NCBI GenBank assembly: GCA_001507425.1
Contig: LMAJ01000003.1
Location: 406,144 to 470,143 of the forward strand
From: Flavobacteriaceae bacterium CRH
GTDB taxonomy: Bacteria; Bacteroidota; Bacteroidia; Flavobacteriales; Flavobacteriaceae
Length of the DNA: 64,000 nucleotides
Direction of reading: 5' to 3'
Below are positions 61,552-64,000 of the stretch, piece by piece (the stretch's first letter is position 1; each line of letters starts with the position of its first letter). The position numbers and the translations under genes were made by a program. The notes under the pieces are model-generated. The model was given only the letters and a program-made list of their open reading frames with translations, made no database searches and was not told where the DNA came from.

Positions 61552-63819
61552 ATGAAAAATATAAAGTTTCTTGCAGTTGCATTCCTTTTTTGTGGAGCAA
61601 CATGGAGCCAGGAAGTAAAAAATACAAAGGCAGAAATTGATGCTAAAGTTTCAGCGTTATTATCAAAAATGACACTGGAAGAAAAAGTGGGGCAAATGAC
61701 CCAAATCACGGTAACCATTTTTGAAGATTCCAAAAAACCAGGCTATTTTGATGCTGCAAAACTAAAACAAGGAATTCAGGATTATCATATTGGTTCAATT
61801 TTAAATGTGCCAAATCCGGGAGCGCCAACCGTAAAAAGATGGCAGGAAACCCTAACCGCAATTACAAACGAAGCCAATAAAACAAGGCTTAAAATTCCTG
61901 TTTTATACGGAATCGATGCCATTCACGGAGCAAGTTATACGGCTGGAGCAACTTTGTTTCCGCAACAAATAGGTTTAGCCGCAACCTTCAATACAAATTT
62001 GGTAAAACGCGGAGCCGAAATTTCAGCTTATGAGACCAGAGCTTCCTCAATTCCATGGGTTTTTTCACCAGATTTAGATTTTCCGCGAAATCCTGCCTGG
62101 TCAAGAATGTGGGAATCATTTGGAGAAGATGCCTATTTATCATCAAAAATGGCGGTTGCATTAGTTGATGGTTTTGAAGGAAACAACAATGTAGGTTCTA
62201 AATACAGTGTAGCTTCTTGTATGAAACACTACATAGGTTACGGAAGTACAACGACAGGAAAAGACAGAACACCAAGCATTATTCCGGAACGTATTTTAAG
62301 GCAATACGACTTAACGATCTATCAGGCAGCAATAAAAGCCGGAGCAAAAAGCGTAATGGTAAGTTCAGGAGAAATAAACGGAACTCCGGTTCACGCCAGC
62401 AAACATTTAATCACTGATATTCTTAAAAACGAATTAGGTTTTCAGGGCGTTGTTGTAACCGACTGGAAAGATATTATTTACCTAAATACCAGACACAAAG
62501 TTGCCGAAACAAAAAGAGATGCCGTTCGTATTGCTGTAATGGCAGGAATCGATATGAGTATGGTTCCAGAAGAATTTTCTTTTTATACAGATTTAGTAGA
62601 TCTGGTAAAAAAAGGCGAAGTGCCAATGTCACGAATTGACGATGCCGTAACCCGTATTTTAAGAATGAAATTTGAATTGAATTTGTTCCAAAATACTGTT
62701 GCAGACTTAAAAGATTATCCAAAATTTGGTTCTCCTGAACATATTCAGGAAGCGTACAATACCGCTGCAGAATCGATTACGCTATTAAAAAATAATGGTT
62801 CAGTTTTACCTTTAAACAAAACAGAAAAAATTCTGGTTACAGGTGCGACGGCAAACAGCATGAAATACCTAAATGGTGGCTGGTCATACAATTGGCAAGG
62901 AGAAAATTCAGATACTTATGCGGCCGATAAATCAACAATTTTAGAAGCTTTTCAAAATAAATTAGGCAAAGAAAATGTATTGTATACCGCTGGTTCTGAT
63001 TTAGAAAAAGAAGATGATGCCGAAATTCAAAAAGCGGTAGAACTTGCAAAAACAGCATCAAAAATTGTTTTGTGTTTGGGGGAGAAAAATTATACCGAAA
63101 CTCCCGGAGATATCAGTGATATTTTTATAAGCAAACCACAAATAAAATTAGCCCTTGCCTTATCAAAATTAAACAAGCCCATTATTTTGGTTTTAAACGA
63201 AGGAAGACCAAGATTAATCAGTGATTTCGAAGATAAAATGAGCGCTGTTGTTCAATGTTATCTGCCAGGAAATGAAGGCGGAAGAGCCTTGGTTGATATT
63301 TTATACGGAGACGTAAACCCAAGCGGAAGACTGCCTTATAACTATCCAAGATATCCAAATTCATTAGAAAAATACAATAGAAAATATACCGAAAGTATTT
63401 CTGAAGGAGAACAAAATAACGATGCAACTTATGAGAAAAGTTATTTGCCTCAATTTGAGTTTGGAACAGGATTATCGTACACGACTTTCACCTATTCTAA
63501 TTTAAAAATCGACAAAACAGAAATCACTAATTCAGATGAAATAAATGTTTCGGTTGAAGTTTCAAACACAGGAAAAAGAGCCGGAAAAGAAGCCGTTTTA
63601 TTGTATCTGTCAGATAATTTTGCTTCGATTACACCGGAATTTAAATCTTTAAAAAGATTCGAAAAAATCAGTTTAGAGCCAAACGAAACCAAAACAGTAA
63701 AATTTACTTTAAACCAAAAAGATCTTCAATTTGTAAACGAAGACCTAAAATGGATTTCTGAAAAAGGAACATTTACCATTCAGATAGCAAATCAAAAGAA
63801 AGATTTTCTATTAAAATAA
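61552..63819 (+). CDS. GH3 family beta-glucosidase
   Basis: 755 residues, signal peptide (FLAVAFLFCGATWSQ). Three-domain GH3 of the BglX type: a (beta/alpha)8 barrel with MTLEEKVGQMTQ, GIDAIHGA, GEDAYLSSKM, KHYIGYG and the nucleophile D304 in VVTDWKD; an alpha/beta sandwich (LLKNNGSVLPLNK, YLPGNEGGRALVDILYGDVNPSGRLP); and a fibronectin-III-like C-terminal domain (FGTGLSYTTF, VSNTGKRAGKEAVLLYL). It hydrolyses glucosides from the non-reducing end in the periplasm. With the two GH30 enzymes it would complete breakdown of imported beta-glucan oligosaccharides to glucose. Last gene of the locus. Confidence 0.95.
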   Translation: MKNIKFLAVAFLFCGATWSQEVKNTKAEIDAKVSALLSKMTLEEKVGQMTQITVTIFEDSKKPGYFDAAKLKQGIQDYHIGSILNVPNPGAPTVKRWQETLTAITNEANKTRLKIPVLYGIDAIHGASYTAGATLFPQQIGLAATFNTNLVKRGAEISAYETRASSIPWVFSPDLDFPRNPAWSRMWESFGEDAYLSSKMAVALVDGFEGNNNVGSKYSVASCMKHYIGYGSTTTGKDRTPSIIPERILRQYDLTIYQAAIKAGAKSVMVSSGEINGTPVHASKHLITDILKNELGFQGVVVTDWKDIIYLNTRHKVAETKRDAVRIAVMAGIDMSMVPEEFSFYTDLVDLVKKGEVPMSRIDDAVTRILRMKFELNLFQNTVADLKDYPKFGSPEHIQEAYNTAAESITLLKNNGSVLPLNKTEKILVTGATANSMKYLNGGWSYNWQGENSDTYAADKSTILEAFQNKLGKENVLYTAGSDLEKEDDAEIQKAVELAKTASKIVLCLGEKNYTETPGDISDIFISKPQIKLALALSKLNKPIILVLNEGRPRLISDFEDKMSAVVQCYLPGNEGGRALVDILYGDVNPSGRLPYNYPRYPNSLEKYNRKYTESISEGEQNNDATYEKSYLPQFEFGTGLSYTTFTYSNLKIDKTEITNSDEINVSVEVSNTGKRAGKEAVLLYLSDNFASITPEFKSLKRFEKISLEPNETKTVKFTLNQKDLQFVNEDLKWISEKGTFTIQIANQKKDFLLK

Positions 63820-63832
63820 ACAAGTTTCAAGT

Positions 63833-63859
63833 CCTGCAAGGTTTTCAAAACCTTGTAGG
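63833..63859. repeat. Palindromic element after the GH3 gene
   Basis: CCTGCAAGGTTTT and AAAACCTTGTAGG are 13-bp arms with one G-U pair and one central base. I recall this motif as widespread in Flavobacterium spacers. It may also slow transcription leaving the GH3 gene. Confidence 0.6.
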
Positions 63860-63895
63860 TGTTTTAAGTTTAACCCGTTGAGAGTAATTATTTTA

Positions 63896-63966
63896 ACACA
63901 TAGAAACATAGAATTATTGAACTCAAAAAAGGCGTTTCACTTGCGTTAACAAACATAGCTATGTGT
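63896..63966. repeat. Intergenic repeat at the window end
   Basis: ACACATAG (63896-63903) is inverted as CTATGTGT (63959-63966). A small GAAAC/GTTTC hairpin and a T-run follow to 63999. No gene is seen between 63820 and 64000. Confidence 0.5.
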
Positions 63967-64000
63967 GAGAAACGAGTTTCTTTTTGATTGACTTTTTTTC

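Noticed and set aside
1..64000. Search for mobile elements, phage genes, CRISPR arrays, tRNA and rRNA
   Set aside because: No transposase, integrase, long terminal repeat, array or RNA-gene signature was seen in any part of the window.

Overview
The window is AT-rich chromosomal DNA from a member of the Bacteroidota, almost certainly a Flavobacterium close to F. johnsoniae. The evidence is gliding genes (gldE, gldD, gldJ), type IX secretion genes (porU, porV), a SusC/SusD polysaccharide locus, promoter boxes of the form TAnnTTTG instead of an E. coli -10, and few recognisable Shine-Dalgarno sites. It is mostly ordinary, densely packed core genome. I see no tRNA, rRNA, CRISPR array, transposase or prophage.

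Layout. 1-3139: the 3' end of a dGTPase gene, a DUF3078 outer-membrane protein and dxs. 3199-6720: a tandem operon of four paralogues. Each joins a four-Cys cytoplasmic-type domain to a hydrophobic segment ending in a lipobox-like Cys and a TonB-C-like domain. 6721-7981: a Fic-family protein with a C-terminal winged helix, preceded by two palindromes that overlap its promoter and start codon. 8022-16847: tadA, then an alpha-2-macroglobulin lipoprotein and its usual partner PBP1C. 16857-23589: an exported protein of unknown function, rng, an easily missed 30-residue basic gene, HU, mutY, ssb and the gldE-gldD pair. 23663-25671: an HMA-domain lipoprotein, a DMT exporter, a repeat-rich spacer, a candidate structured RNA and a 77-residue protein of unknown function.

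25755-31608: a pair of M16 peptidases (one catalytic, one not), rplU-rpmA and a polytopic membrane protein. 31719-41889: an AsmA-like protein, miaE, a glycosyltransferase, an M1 aminopeptidase lipoprotein, pyruvate dehydrogenase E2 and E1alpha, and cytidine deaminase. 41966-50350: porV-porU, divergent from gldJ-murF. PorU and PorV build the surface attachment complex of type IX secretion, and GldJ belongs to the gliding apparatus.

50407-63819: a polysaccharide utilisation locus. It holds a membrane-spanning propeller/Y_Y_Y regulator with a LuxR-type helix-turn-helix, then divergently SusC, SusD, two paralogous GH30 enzymes and a GH3 beta-glucosidase. By analogy with characterised GH30_3-GH3 loci, beta-1,6-glucan is the most likely substrate (inference). 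The spacers contain many short palindromic elements of kinds common in Flavobacterium genomes.

The least explained items are the Fic operator pair, the four-gene lipobox/TonB-C array, the structured RNA at 25338-25417, the 30-residue basic gene, and an 18-bp direct repeat in the polysaccharide-locus promoter region. Several start codons were moved inward from the longest open frame. Promoter and terminator calls are read by eye.
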